The notes under the pieces were generated by a model. It saw only the letters and a program-made list of their open reading frames with translations, searched no databases and was not told the DNA's origin. A stretch of DNA of 31,818 nucleotides, from NCBI GenBank assembly GCA_910587755.1, contig CAJUNZ010000026.1, forward strand, positions 1 through 31,818, written 5' to 3'. Positions 15,960 through 23,497 of this stretch are shown here, one piece after another (within the stretch, counting starts at the first letter, position 1; every line of letters begins with the position of its first letter). The position numbers and the translations under genes are program-made. This stretch comes from an uncultured Acetatifactor sp. (GTDB lineage Bacteria; Bacillota; Clostridia; Lachnospirales; Lachnospiraceae).

Positions 15960-15988
15960 TTGACAGTGTATAGTGTGTGTAGTAGAAT
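15960..15988 (+). promoter_or_regulatory. Sigma-A promoter for the 16062 gene
   Basis: TTGACA (15960-15965) and TAGAAT (15983-15988) are separated by exactly 17 bp. The -35 is perfect and the -10 differs at one position. The predicted start near 15995 gives a leader of about 67 nt that contains the 5' hairpin-SD element. Confidence 0.8.
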
Positions 15989-16030
15989 AAAGGAAACTTG
16001 GTAAAAAATGCTGTTTTTAGACAAATGAGT

Positions 16031-16055
16031 GCCCGCCGCTGCGGGCAGGGAGGTA
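16031..16055 (+). promoter_or_regulatory. 5' hairpin fused to Shine-Dalgarno (copy 2)
   Basis: A perfect GCCCGC/GCGGGC hairpin with a CGCT loop (16031-16046) is followed after one base by GGGAGGTA, 8 bp before ATG 16062. The stem and the SD string are identical to copy 1 at 1710-1734; only the loop and spacer base differ. It lies entirely within the leader predicted from the promoter at 15960-15988. Confidence 0.6.
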
Positions 16056-16061
16056 CAGAGT

Positions 16062-16421
16062 ATGAAACTGAATACATCCAGGATAAGCGTCCCTGGCCTG
16101 TGGGACGAGATTCAGGCCCATGAGGGAAAGCAATTTCTGACCAAGAAGGGGCTGCCCTTCACCTACACCATCAAGGGGGGAGAGCTGTTCACGGACAGGC
16201 GGGAGCGGTCCATCACCAGGAGCACTTTTGAGAAGGCTTACAATAAGCTTATACAGGACCAGGAGGGGGAGGATGCCCCCAAAAAAATCGCAGGGCCCAA
16301 GACGCTGAATGTGTACGGCGCTCCCTATGTGTGGGCGGTTTTTGTGGGTATCGGTATCATAGAGGACACGGTATATGTTCAGCTGAAACTTGAAGAAGGG
16401 GCAGAGGAATCGGAACAATAA
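16062..16421 (+). CDS. Conserved small orphan protein, unknown function
   Basis: 119 residues, predicted soluble. It starts MKLNTSRISVPGLWDEIQAH; GGELFTDRRERSITRSTFEK is a basic helical segment, and AGPKTLNVYGAPYVWAVFVG lies near the C-terminus. I associate this type of protein with Lachnospiraceae genomes but know no function. The LPFTYTIKGGELFTDRRERS order followed by a helix suggests a small beta sheet plus a helix that might bind nucleic acid, which is speculation. It has its own strong promoter and a structured ribosome binding site, and no co-transcribed neighbour. Confidence 0.75.
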   Translation: MKLNTSRISVPGLWDEIQAHEGKQFLTKKGLPFTYTIKGGELFTDRRERSITRSTFEKAYNKLIQDQEGEDAPKKIAGPKTLNVYGAPYVWAVFVGIGIIEDTVYVQLKLEEGAEESEQ

Positions 16422-16449
16422 AAAAATTTCGCCATTTTGCAAATTTTTA
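16422..16449 (+). terminator. AT-rich terminator-like hairpin
   Basis: AAAAATTT (16422-16429) and AAATTTTT (16441-16448) pair directly after the stop of the 16062 gene, the second arm itself supplying the T run. The stem is weak. It immediately precedes the -35 of the polyamine-operon promoter. Confidence 0.4.
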
Positions 16450-16479
16450 TTGACGGGAGAGGGATAATTATGATATAGT
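16450..16479 (+). promoter_or_regulatory. Sigma-A promoter of the polyamine operon
   Basis: TTGACG (16450-16455) and TATAGT (16474-16479) are separated by 18 bp. Transcription would start near 16486, almost 400 nt before the speD start codon. Confidence 0.7.
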
Positions 16480-16485
16480 ACGACT

Positions 16486-16879
16486 GTATGGAAAACAGAC
16501 GGGCAGAGTCTTCCATGCAAATATTTTTGGCAACCATGTTGCATTATTGATTGAGTTAAAAGCTCAAATTTTATAAGTTGGTTGGGAAGGTTCGGGAAAT
16601 AACGGATTTCTTCCCTACTATAAACCGGTGCGGTGCGCACATCTAACTTGTGAAACGGTCAATAAGAGTAGTAAAAGTAAAATATTTGCTATATAGACTC
16701 TAAAAAACCATATGTCTGTTGCTTTCATGCTTTACATATTCCCTAGAGCCCTGGAAACGGAGGGGCTGTTAGGGTGTCATGAGAGAGGATAGAGATTTTC
16801 GAGGCAAGTGATGATAAGCGTCACTTGCCTTTTGTCATACTGGTCAGAGTTCCTGACGGGACAGATCAAAGGAGAAACC
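16486..16879 (+). promoter_or_regulatory. Long structured leader of the polyamine operon, candidate riboswitch or attenuator
   Basis: About 394 nt lie between the predicted transcription start and speD, with no convincing gene. Visible structure includes ATGGA/TCCAT arms (16488-16531 region), ATGCAA/TTGCAT (about 16516-16547), GGGAAG/CTTCCC (about 16584-16616), a G-rich segment at 16745-16790, and a strong intrinsic terminator at 16802-16834. The arrangement (promoter, long structured leader, terminator, then biosynthetic genes) is that of transcription attenuation. I do not recognise a T-box or SAM riboswitch consensus. The ligand, if any, is unknown; a polyamine, SAM or arginine would fit the operon. 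Confidence 0.55.
16802..16834 (+). terminator. Intrinsic terminator inside the speD leader (attenuator)
   Basis: AGGCAAGTGA (16802-16811) pairs perfectly with TCACTTGCCT (16821-16830) around a nine-base loop, and the run TTTT ends at 16833. It sits 46 bp before the speD start, too far upstream to be a gene-end terminator for anything coding nearby, so it probably controls read-through into the operon. Confidence 0.7.
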
Positions 16880-17638
16880 ATGGGCGAGAAAGTTACACTG
16901 TATGGCTTTAACAATTTAACCAAATCCCTGAGCTTCAATATATATGATGTGTGCTATGCCAAGTCTCAGAGGGAGCAGAAAGACTACATCGCATATATTG
17001 ACCGGCAGTACAATTCCGAGCGCCTTACCAAGCTGCTTGTGGATGTGACGGACATGATCGGCGCCACTGTGCTGAATATTTCCAGCCAGGACTATGAGCC
17101 CCAGGGGAGTTCCGTGACCATTCTGATTGCGGACAACAGCAAGGTTCCCGTGGGGGATACCACCGTAGCCCATCTGGATAAAAGCCATATCACCGTTCAT
17201 ACGTATCCGGAATATCATCCGGACACCTGCCTGGCGACTTTCAGGGTGGATATAGATGTGGCAACCTGCGGGGAGATCACGCCTCTGTCCACGCTGGATT
17301 ATCTGATCGGATCCTTCGACTCGGATATCATCACCATGGATTACCGGGTGAGGGGGTTCACAAGGGATATGAGCGGGCAGAAGCTGTTTATGGACCACCG
17401 CATTACATCCATCCGGGACTATATCGACCAGGAAACTCTGCGCCGGTATGACGCGGTGGACATTAATGTGCATGAGGCCAATATCTTTCATACCAAGATG
17501 CTTATCAAGGAGATTGACCTGCAGAACTATCTGTTCAACAGCGACGTCTATGAGCTGCCGCCCAAGACCAGGCTGGAGATTATGGACAACCTGCGGAAGG
17601 AAATGATAGAGATATACAGCGGAAGAAATATCTATTAG
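16880..17638 (+). CDS. speD: S-adenosylmethionine decarboxylase proenzyme (E. coli-type)
   Basis: 252 residues. The enzyme decarboxylates S-adenosylmethionine to the aminopropyl donor for spermidine synthase, using a pyruvoyl group made by self-cleavage. The processing site is LDKSHITVHTYPE: cleavage between Lys101 and Ser102 leaves pyruvoyl from Ser102. Following motifs ATFRVDIDVATCGEITPLSTLDYL, DIITMDYRVRGFTRD and ANIFHTKMLIKE match the larger class-1 SpeD of enterobacteria rather than the short Bacillus SpeH type. ATG 16880 has AAGGAG 5 bp upstream. First gene of the polyamine operon, behind the attenuator-like leader. Confidence 0.95.
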   Translation: MGEKVTLYGFNNLTKSLSFNIYDVCYAKSQREQKDYIAYIDRQYNSERLTKLLVDVTDMIGATVLNISSQDYEPQGSSVTILIADNSKVPVGDTTVAHLDKSHITVHTYPEYHPDTCLATFRVDIDVATCGEITPLSTLDYLIGSFDSDIITMDYRVRGFTRDMSGQKLFMDHRITSIRDYIDQETLRRYDAVDINVHEANIFHTKMLIKEIDLQNYLFNSDVYELPPKTRLEIMDNLRKEMIEIYSGRNIY

Positions 17639-17695
17639 TCGGAAGTTCCGGCGGAGGCAGGGCTGCCGGTTTCGGCTTCCGAAAAGGAGAGGTGT

Positions 17696-19162
17696 GTGGA
17701 GATGGGAGGTTTGGATCAGGCCAGAGCGCCCATATATGAGGCTCTGGAGGAGTTCCGCGGAGAGAGGATTGTACCTTTTGACGTGCCGGGGCACAAGCGG
17801 GGGCGGGGAAACCCGGAACTGGTGGAGCTTCTGGGACAGCAGTGCGTGGGGATTGACGTGAACTCCATGAAGTCCTTGGACAACCTGTGTCATCCGGTTT
17901 CCGTGATTCGGGAGGCGGAGGAGCTGGCAGCGGAGGCTTTCGGGGCAGCGGCTGCGTTTCTCATGGTGGGCGGAACCACATCCTCTGTCCAGAGTATGGT
18001 GCTGAGCGTCTGTAAGCGGGGGGAGAAGATTATCCTGCCCAGAAATGTACACAGGAGTGTCATCAACGCTCTGGTTCTGGGGGGAGCCATCCCCATCTAT
18101 GTGAACCCGGAAGTGGACGGGAGGCTGGGCATTGCTCTGGGCATGAAGCTCTCCAGTCTGGAGCGGACCATGAAGGAGCATCCTGACGCGGTGGCGGTGC
18201 TGGTGAACAATCCCACATACTATGGAATCTGCTCCAATCTCGGAGAGATTGTGAAAACAGCCCATGCCCGGGGAATGAAAGTTCTGGTGGATGAGGCCCA
18301 CGGGACTCATTTTACCTTCGGGGAGGGCATGCCCGTGTCGGCCATGAAGGCAGGGGCGGATATGGCTTCCGTCAGCATGCACAAGTCCGGGGGGAGTCTC
18401 ACCCAGAGCTCCATTCTGCTTGCAGGGCCGGGGATAACCCCGGGTTATGTCCGGCAGATTATCAATCTGACCCAGACCACCAGCGCTTCCTACCTGCTTC
18501 TGGCGAGTCTGGATATCTCCCGCCGGAATCTGGCTCTGCGGGGCAGGGAGGAGTTTGGCAAGGTCACGGCTCTGGCGGAGTATGCCAGGGGAGAGATCAA
18601 CGGCATTGGGGGATACTATGCCTATACCAGTGAGCTGATAAACGGGGACAGTATTTTTGATTTTGACAGGACGAAGCTCACCGTGAACACTTTGGGCATC
18701 GGTCTGGCGGGCATTGAGGTCTACGATCTGCTTCGGGATGAGTATGATATCCAGATGGAGCTGGGGGATATTGCCAATGTGCTTGCCTACATTTCCATCG
18801 GGGACAGGGAGCGGGACATGGAGAGGCTTATCAGTGCGCTGGTGGAGATCAGGCGCAGATACGGTCGGGAGAACGGGGGCATGTTTACCCAGGAGTACAT
18901 TGAGCCCAGGGTGGCAGTCTCTCCCCAGGGAGCATTTTATGCCCCCAAGGAATCCCTGCCGCTGATGGAAACCAGGGGGCGTATCTGCAGTGAGTTTGTG
19001 ATGTGCTATCCTCCGGGGATCCCCATTCTGGCCCCGGGGGAGGAGATCACGGAGGAGATTCTGGCTTACATAGTCTATGCCAGGGAAAAGGGCTGCTCCA
19101 TGACCGGGCCGGAGGATCCGGGCATTGAAAGGCTGAATGTATTGAAGGAAGAATGGATATAG
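17696..19162 (+). CDS. speA: Orn/Lys/Arg decarboxylase, probably arginine decarboxylase (SpeA, Bacillus type)
   Basis: 488 residues, a fold-type I PLP decarboxylase of the short Bacillus SpeA/lysine decarboxylase type. Features: PFDVPGHKRGRG near the N-terminus; FLMVGGTTSSVQSMVLSV for cofactor binding; NNPTYYGICSNL; VDEAHGTHF with the PLP-contacting Asp and His; the PLP lysine K230 in SVSMHKSGGSLTQSS; and a C-terminal domain with PGIPILAPGEEIT. In an operon with SpeD/SpeE, arginine to agmatine is the likeliest reaction, but lysine or ornithine cannot be excluded by motif alone. The preferred start is GTG 17696 (AAGGAG 6 bp upstream); ATG 17702 is 12 bp from that site. Confidence 0.88.
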   Translation: MEMGGLDQARAPIYEALEEFRGERIVPFDVPGHKRGRGNPELVELLGQQCVGIDVNSMKSLDNLCHPVSVIREAEELAAEAFGAAAAFLMVGGTTSSVQSMVLSVCKRGEKIILPRNVHRSVINALVLGGAIPIYVNPEVDGRLGIALGMKLSSLERTMKEHPDAVAVLVNNPTYYGICSNLGEIVKTAHARGMKVLVDEAHGTHFTFGEGMPVSAMKAGADMASVSMHKSGGSLTQSSILLAGPGITPGYVRQIINLTQTTSASYLLLASLDISRRNLALRGREEFGKVTALAEYARGEINGIGGYYAYTSELINGDSIFDFDRTKLTVNTLGIGLAGIEVYDLLRDEYDIQMELGDIANVLAYISIGDRERDMERLISALVEIRRRYGRENGGMFTQEYIEPRVAVSPQGAFYAPKESLPLMETRGRICSEFVMCYPPGIPILAPGEEITEEILAYIVYAREKGCSMTGPEDPGIERLNVLKEEWI

Positions 19163-19341
19163 TCCCCCCATGGGGGAGAGCTGTGTCCGCAGGAGTGAAA
19201 GGGACGGAAAATCCAGGGGAGGAAGGGATGTATCCCCAGGAGTAAAGAGGGCAGAAAGCTCTTGGGGGCAGATGTTGATATGGCTGCGGGAACAGAGACG
19301 CAAGACGGTCCCGGGGTCAAAGCCGAGAGGGAGGTCAGAAT

Positions 19342-20199
19342 ATGGAATTATGGTTTTCGGAGCCCCATACACCCAATGTAAAGTTATCCATTCGGGTGGA
19401 CAGGCAGCTTTACAGCGGGCAGAGCCAGCTGCAGCGGATCGATGTGTACGATACGCCGGAGCTGGGGAGGCTTCTGGCGCTGGACGGGTATGTGATGCTG
19501 ACGGAGAAGGATGAGTTTATCTATCATGAAATGATTGTGCATGTGCCCATGGCGGTGCATCCCAGGGTGCGCCAGGTGCTTGTGATCGGGGCCGGGGACG
19601 GGGGAGCGGTGAGAGAGCTGGCCAAGTACCCGGAGATTGAGCGGATCGACCTGGTGGAGATAGACGAGCAGGTGATTCAGGTGTGCAGGGAGTACCTGCC
19701 CCGAGTATCCTGCAGCATGGATGACGCTAGACTTCATATCTACTATGAGGATGGTCTGAAATTTGTGCGGCAGAAAGAGAACGAATATGATCTGATTATT
19801 GTGGACTCCACGGATCCATTTGGGCCGGGGGAGGGATTGTTTACAAAAGAGTTCTACGGCAACTGCTACAAGGCTCTGCGGGAGGAGGGGATCATGGTAA
19901 ATCAACATGAAAGCCCCTTCTACGAGGCGGATGCCAGGGCCTGCATGCGTGCCCACAAGCGCATTGTGGAAAGCTTTCCCATAAGCCGGGTGTACCAGGC
20001 CCATATTCCCACCTACCCCTCCGGGCACTGGCTTTTCGGATTTGCCTCCAGAAGGTATCATCCTGTCCACGATCTGGACGGGGACAGGTGGCTTGACCGG
20101 GGAATAGAGACCAGATATTACACTCCCAGGCTGCACCAGGGGGCTTTCTGCCTGCCGGCCTATGTGGAAAAACTGCTCCGAAAGGTGGAAATCTGCTGA
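19342..20199 (+). CDS. speE: Spermidine synthase (polyamine aminopropyltransferase)
   Basis: 285 residues. It transfers the aminopropyl group of decarboxylated SAM to putrescine (or a related amine). The sequence starts MELWFSEPHTPNVKLSI, with YDTPELGRLLALDGYVMLTE, HVPMAVHP, the Rossmann motif VLVIGAGDGGAVREL, DLVEIDEQVI for nucleoside binding, and the catalytic VDSTDPFGPGEGLF loop, all in family order and at usual length. GGGAGGTC lies 6-7 bp before ATG 19342. A purine-rich gap of about 180 bp separates it from the decarboxylase; it contains two similar CCGCAGGAGTGAAAG/CCCCAGGAGTAAAGA stretches but no gene. Confidence 0.95.
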   Translation: MELWFSEPHTPNVKLSIRVDRQLYSGQSQLQRIDVYDTPELGRLLALDGYVMLTEKDEFIYHEMIVHVPMAVHPRVRQVLVIGAGDGGAVRELAKYPEIERIDLVEIDEQVIQVCREYLPRVSCSMDDARLHIYYEDGLKFVRQKENEYDLIIVDSTDPFGPGEGLFTKEFYGNCYKALREEGIMVNQHESPFYEADARACMRAHKRIVESFPISRVYQAHIPTYPSGHWLFGFASRRYHPVHDLDGDRWLDRGIETRYYTPRLHQGAFCLPAYVEKLLRKVEIC

Positions 20200-20271
20200 A
20201 GACGGAAGGACTCAAAAGGGCTTAAAACTTAAAGACAAATTGAGCGTGGAAGCGCGCGGAAAAGAGGAGAA

Positions 20272-21531
20272 ATGTCTAAGATTTTAATCATCGGATGCGG
20301 GGGTGTGGCCTCTGTAGCCATTCAGAAATGTGCAAAAAAGGCGGATGTTTTTTCAGAGATCTGCATTGCCAGCCGAACGGTGTCCAAGTGCGAGGCTTTG
20401 AAGGAGAAACTGGCAGGATACACCCAGGCCCGGATCACCACCGCCTCAGTGGATGCGGACAATGTGGAAGAGCTCACAAGCCTGATCAAAAAAGAGCGTC
20501 CTAAGGCTGTGCTGAATCTGGCCCTTCCCTATCAGGATCTGGCGATTATGGACGCGTGCCTTGCCTGCGGTGTGGACTATATTGACACTGCCAACTATGA
20601 GGCGGAGGACACGGAGGATCCCCGGTGGCGCCAGGTCTATGAAAAACGCTGCAGGGAGGAAGGTTTCACGGCCTATTTTGACTATTCCTGGCAGTGGGCT
20701 TACAGGGAGCGTTTTGAAAAAGCGGGCATAACAGCCCTGCTGGGCAGCGGGTTTGACCCCGGCGTCACCAGTGTTTTCAGTGCGTATGCTCTGAAACACT
20801 GCCTGGATGAGATTCACTATATCGACATTTTAGACTGCAACGGAGGAGACCACGGCTATCCCTTTGCCACCAATTTTAACCCCGAGATCAATCTGAGAGA
20901 GGTGTCCGCCAATGGCTCCTACTGGGAGAACGGGCACTGGGTGGAGACGGAGCCCATGGAGATCAAAAGAGAGTATGATTTTCCCCAGGTGGGCAGGAAG
21001 GACATGTATCTGCTGCACCATGAGGAGATTGAGTCTCTGGCAAAAAATATTCCCGGTGTGAAGAGGATCCGGTTCTTTATGACCTTTGGGCAGAGTTATC
21101 TGACCCACATGAAGTGTCTGGAAAATGTGGGAATGCTGCGGACGGATCCGGTGATGTTCCAGGGCAGGGAGATTGTGCCCATACAGTTTTTGAAGGCTCT
21201 GCTGCCGGATCCTGCCTCCCTGGGACCCCGCACGGTGGGCAAGACCAATATCGGCTGTATTTTTACCGGTGTCAAGGATGGACGGGAAAAATCCGTCTAT
21301 ATCTACAATGTCTGCGACCACCAGGAGTGCTATAAAGAGCTGGGCTCTCAGGCCATATCTTATACTACCGGGGTGCCTGCTATGATCGGAGCGATGCTTG
21401 TGATGAATGGAGCCTGGAAGAAGCCTGGGGTGTTCAATGTGGAGGAATTTGACCCGGATCCTTTTATGGAAGCCCTGAACGAGTACGGCCTTCCCTGGGT
21501 GGTGGAGGAGAATCCGGTTCTGGTTGACTGA
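20272..21531 (+). CDS. Carboxynorspermidine/carboxyspermidine dehydrogenase (saccharopine dehydrogenase family)
   Basis: 419 residues. An N-terminal NAD(P)-binding Rossmann domain (ILIIGCGGVASVAIQKCAKK, CIASRTVSKCEAL) is followed by the saccharopine-dehydrogenase C-terminal domain with GITALLGSGFDPGVTSVF, LDCNGGDHGYPFATNFNPEI and TTGVPAMIGAMLVMNGAW. In this context (next to nspC) the expected reaction is reductive condensation of aspartate beta-semialdehyde with a diamine, giving carboxyspermidine from putrescine or carboxynorspermidine from diaminopropane. An agmatine-accepting version (carboxyaminopropylagmatine) is also possible beside an arginine decarboxylase. The three substrates cannot be told apart from motifs. 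Confidence 0.9.
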   Translation: MSKILIIGCGGVASVAIQKCAKKADVFSEICIASRTVSKCEALKEKLAGYTQARITTASVDADNVEELTSLIKKERPKAVLNLALPYQDLAIMDACLACGVDYIDTANYEAEDTEDPRWRQVYEKRCREEGFTAYFDYSWQWAYRERFEKAGITALLGSGFDPGVTSVFSAYALKHCLDEIHYIDILDCNGGDHGYPFATNFNPEINLREVSANGSYWENGHWVETEPMEIKREYDFPQVGRKDMYLLHHEEIESLAKNIPGVKRIRFFMTFGQSYLTHMKCLENVGMLRTDPVMFQGREIVPIQFLKALLPDPASLGPRTVGKTNIGCIFTGVKDGREKSVYIYNVCDHQECYKELGSQAISYTTGVPAMIGAMLVMNGAWKKPGVFNVEEFDPDPFMEALNEYGLPWVVEENPVLVD

Positions 21532-21556
21532 GAACCGGGCACAATGGGAGACGGAG

Positions 21557-22744
21557 ATGAATATATCAGAATTACCCACTCCTTGTTTTCTGGTGGATCA
21601 GGTACTGCTGGAGAAAAACCTTCAGGTGCTCCAGGGGGTAATGGATCGTACCGGAGCAGGAATCCTGCTGGCCCAGAAGGCTTTTTCCATGTACGCCCTG
21701 TATCCTTTGGTGGGACGATATCTGCGGGGCTGTGCCGCAAGCGGTCTCTATGAGGCCAGACTTTGTGCGGAGGAGATGGTGAGACCTCTGGCAAAGGAGG
21801 GCAGGCGTCTGGAGAACCATATTTTTTCTCCTGCCTATCAGGAGAAGGATTTTCGTGAGATACTGCAATACTGTGACCACATTGTATTCAATTCCTGGCA
21901 GCAGGTGGAACGATTTGCTCCCCGGGCCAGGGCTGCAGGGAAAAGTGTGGGGCTGCGGGTAAACCCGGAGTGCTCCACCCAGGAGGGCCATGCCATTTAT
22001 GATCCCTGTGCGCCGGGATCCAGGCTGGGAGTGACGGAGGAGAATTTCAAAGCGGGGCTGGAGAGCGGCGGCAGAAGCGGTGCAGGGGGAGGCCTCTCCC
22101 TTTTGGACGGCCTGCACTTTCACACGCTCTGTGAGCAGGATGCGGACGACTTGGAGACGACCCTGGAAGCGGTGGAAGAAAAATTTGGCAGGTATCTTCC
22201 GGAAATGAAATGGATTAATTTTGGCGGAGGCCACCACATTACCCGGAAGGGCTATGACATTCCCAGACTGGAGCGGTGTATCAGGAAGATGCAGGAAAAG
22301 TATGGTCTGACGGTATACCTGGAACCGGGGGAGGCTGTGGCGCTGAAGGCAGGATTTCTGATTACGACGGTTTTGGACACGGTCCACAGCGGGGGGGATA
22401 CGGTTATTCTGGACGCCTCCGCCGCCTGTCACATGCCGGATGTGCTGGAGATGCCCTACAGACCTCCTCTCCAGGGCAGCGGCCTGCCGGGGGAGAAAGC
22501 TTATACCTGCCGGCTGGGCGGACCTACCTGCCTGGCTGGAGATATTATAGGAGAATATTCCTTTGACGAGCCTCTGGAACCTGGACAAAGACTGGTATTT
22601 GAGGACATGGCAATCTATTCTATGGTAAAGACCAATACTTTTAATGGAATGCCCCTTCCTGCACTGGCCCTGCGAAAAAAAGACGGGGACTGCGTCCTGG
22701 TAAAGAAGTTCGGGTACAGGGATTTTAAAGAAAGACTGTCCTGA
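21557..22744 (+). CDS. nspC: Carboxynorspermidine/carboxyspermidine decarboxylase
   Basis: 395 residues, a fold-type III (alanine racemase/ornithine decarboxylase-like) PLP enzyme. It begins PTPCFLVDQVLLEKNL, with the PLP lysine K41 in LLAQKAFSMYAL. Other family signatures: GLRVNPECSTQEG, LHFHTLCEQDADDLE, WINFGGGHHIT, YLEPGEAVAL, DASAACHMPDVLEMPYRPPL and CRLGGPTCLAGDIIGEYSF. It decarboxylates the product of the preceding dehydrogenase to spermidine or norspermidine. ATG 21557 has GGGAG 6 bp upstream and lies 25 bp after the dehydrogenase stop. Last gene of the operon. Confidence 0.94.
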   Translation: MNISELPTPCFLVDQVLLEKNLQVLQGVMDRTGAGILLAQKAFSMYALYPLVGRYLRGCAASGLYEARLCAEEMVRPLAKEGRRLENHIFSPAYQEKDFREILQYCDHIVFNSWQQVERFAPRARAAGKSVGLRVNPECSTQEGHAIYDPCAPGSRLGVTEENFKAGLESGGRSGAGGGLSLLDGLHFHTLCEQDADDLETTLEAVEEKFGRYLPEMKWINFGGGHHITRKGYDIPRLERCIRKMQEKYGLTVYLEPGEAVALKAGFLITTVLDTVHSGGDTVILDASAACHMPDVLEMPYRPPLQGSGLPGEKAYTCRLGGPTCLAGDIIGEYSFDEPLEPGQRLVFEDMAIYSMVKTNTFNGMPLPALALRKKDGDCVLVKKFGYRDFKERLS

Positions 22745-23144
22745 GAGGCAGTGCGACTGTAAAGTTTGAGGCAGGCAGGAGTTCTGTTGAGGAATTTCTG
22801 CCTGCCAGGGAGTAAGGAAGTGCCGATTGTCTTCCGGCAGCTCCTCTGACAAAAGATAAACATGAAAGAGAAAGTATATAATAAAGCTGCAGTGCAGCGT
22901 TATTGTTAGTCGAAGCTGACAGAACCCTAACCCATTCTGGCTAAAATTCAACAGCTCCTTTGTGTATGGTCTAATCATACCCCTAAATTATGTCCAAAGT
23001 TTGACCTTCAGCTTAAGGAATCATAAAATCTTCTTAATATTTATGGAGGCAGTATCCAGGAATGCTGCAGATTACAAATGGCTGTGGTTAGCAATCTTGC
23101 TAAAACAAATGGCACGTCCCAAAGATAATTGGTACATCCTATAA

Positions 23145-23331
23145 TTATGCTTTTCTTGAAAATCGCTGCCATCCTCTTTGCCCCATTTCCGAAAACTCAT
23201 ACGGGATTACATCCAACTGCTCGTCCGTGATTTCAATAAACTGCTTGTCAAGTGGCGGATTCAGTTTAGTACTGTTCCGCCGGGAAGATTTCACCGTTAT
23301 AGAATTGTTCCAGCACATTTTTCACTTCCAT
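23145..23331 (-). pseudogene. Decayed small minus-strand gene (possible DUF6809-like start)
   Basis: From an ATG at 23331 the minus strand reads MEVKNVLEQFYNGEIFPAEQ and then a stop. A shifted frame continues NPPLDKQFIEITDEQLDVIP to a stop at 23145-23147. Protein-like composition on both sides of a frame break suggests a relic. The opening resembles the small DUF6809-type proteins of Lachnospiraceae (pattern VLEE(F/L)YNGxIFPxEQ), which I recall but cannot verify here. The second half does not obviously belong to that family. Confidence 0.3.
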
Positions 23332-23399
23332 GACTTTCTGTTTTTTTATCACAGGAAAACAGAATAGTGATTTAGTATGTAATATATCGTCATATGGTG

Positions 23400-23428
23400 T
23401 TGACGTAAAAAGAGGAAAATAGTACAAT
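23400..23428 (+). promoter_or_regulatory. Sigma-A promoter of the HTH/TPR regulator
   Basis: TTGACG (23400-23405) and TACAAT (23423-23428) are separated by exactly 17 bp. The predicted start near 23435 gives a leader of about 63 nt to the regulator's ATG at 23498. Confidence 0.75.
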
Positions 23429-23497
23429 GGAAGAAGCTGTGTATTCTTTAAAAGGTATACAAGATAACCAGACCAAAAGCGAAAAGGGGAAAAATAA

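Larger units (their letters stand above)
22745..23497. other. Gene-poor region after the polyamine operon
   Basis: This 753-bp stretch starts with a GGCAGGCA/TGCCTGCC hairpin (22770-22806) without a T run, probably the 3' end structure of the operon. A small TAAAGCTGCA/TGCAGCGTTA hairpin follows at about 22881-22902. The middle (about 22960-23140) shows nothing I can support; the plus-strand frame there has no ribosome binding site or family. 23145-23331 looks like a decayed minus-strand gene. 23400-23428 is the promoter of the regulator gene. Composition shifts from GC-rich to AT-rich here, marking the edge of the accessory region. Confidence 0.6.

Noticed and set aside
16486..16879. T-box or SAM riboswitch upstream of speD
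   Set aside because: A TAGGGTG string near 16769 resembles the start of a T-box, but the following ACCGCG-type bases are absent. The SAM-I core motifs are also not seen. Left as an unclassified leader.
16916..19372. 818-codon minus-strand open frame
   Set aside because: It is antisense to speD and the decarboxylase, both unmistakable; long antisense frames arise here from codon bias.
22962..23144. 60-codon open frame on the plus strand
   Set aside because: No ribosome binding site, no family resemblance and a composition like the surrounding non-coding DNA.
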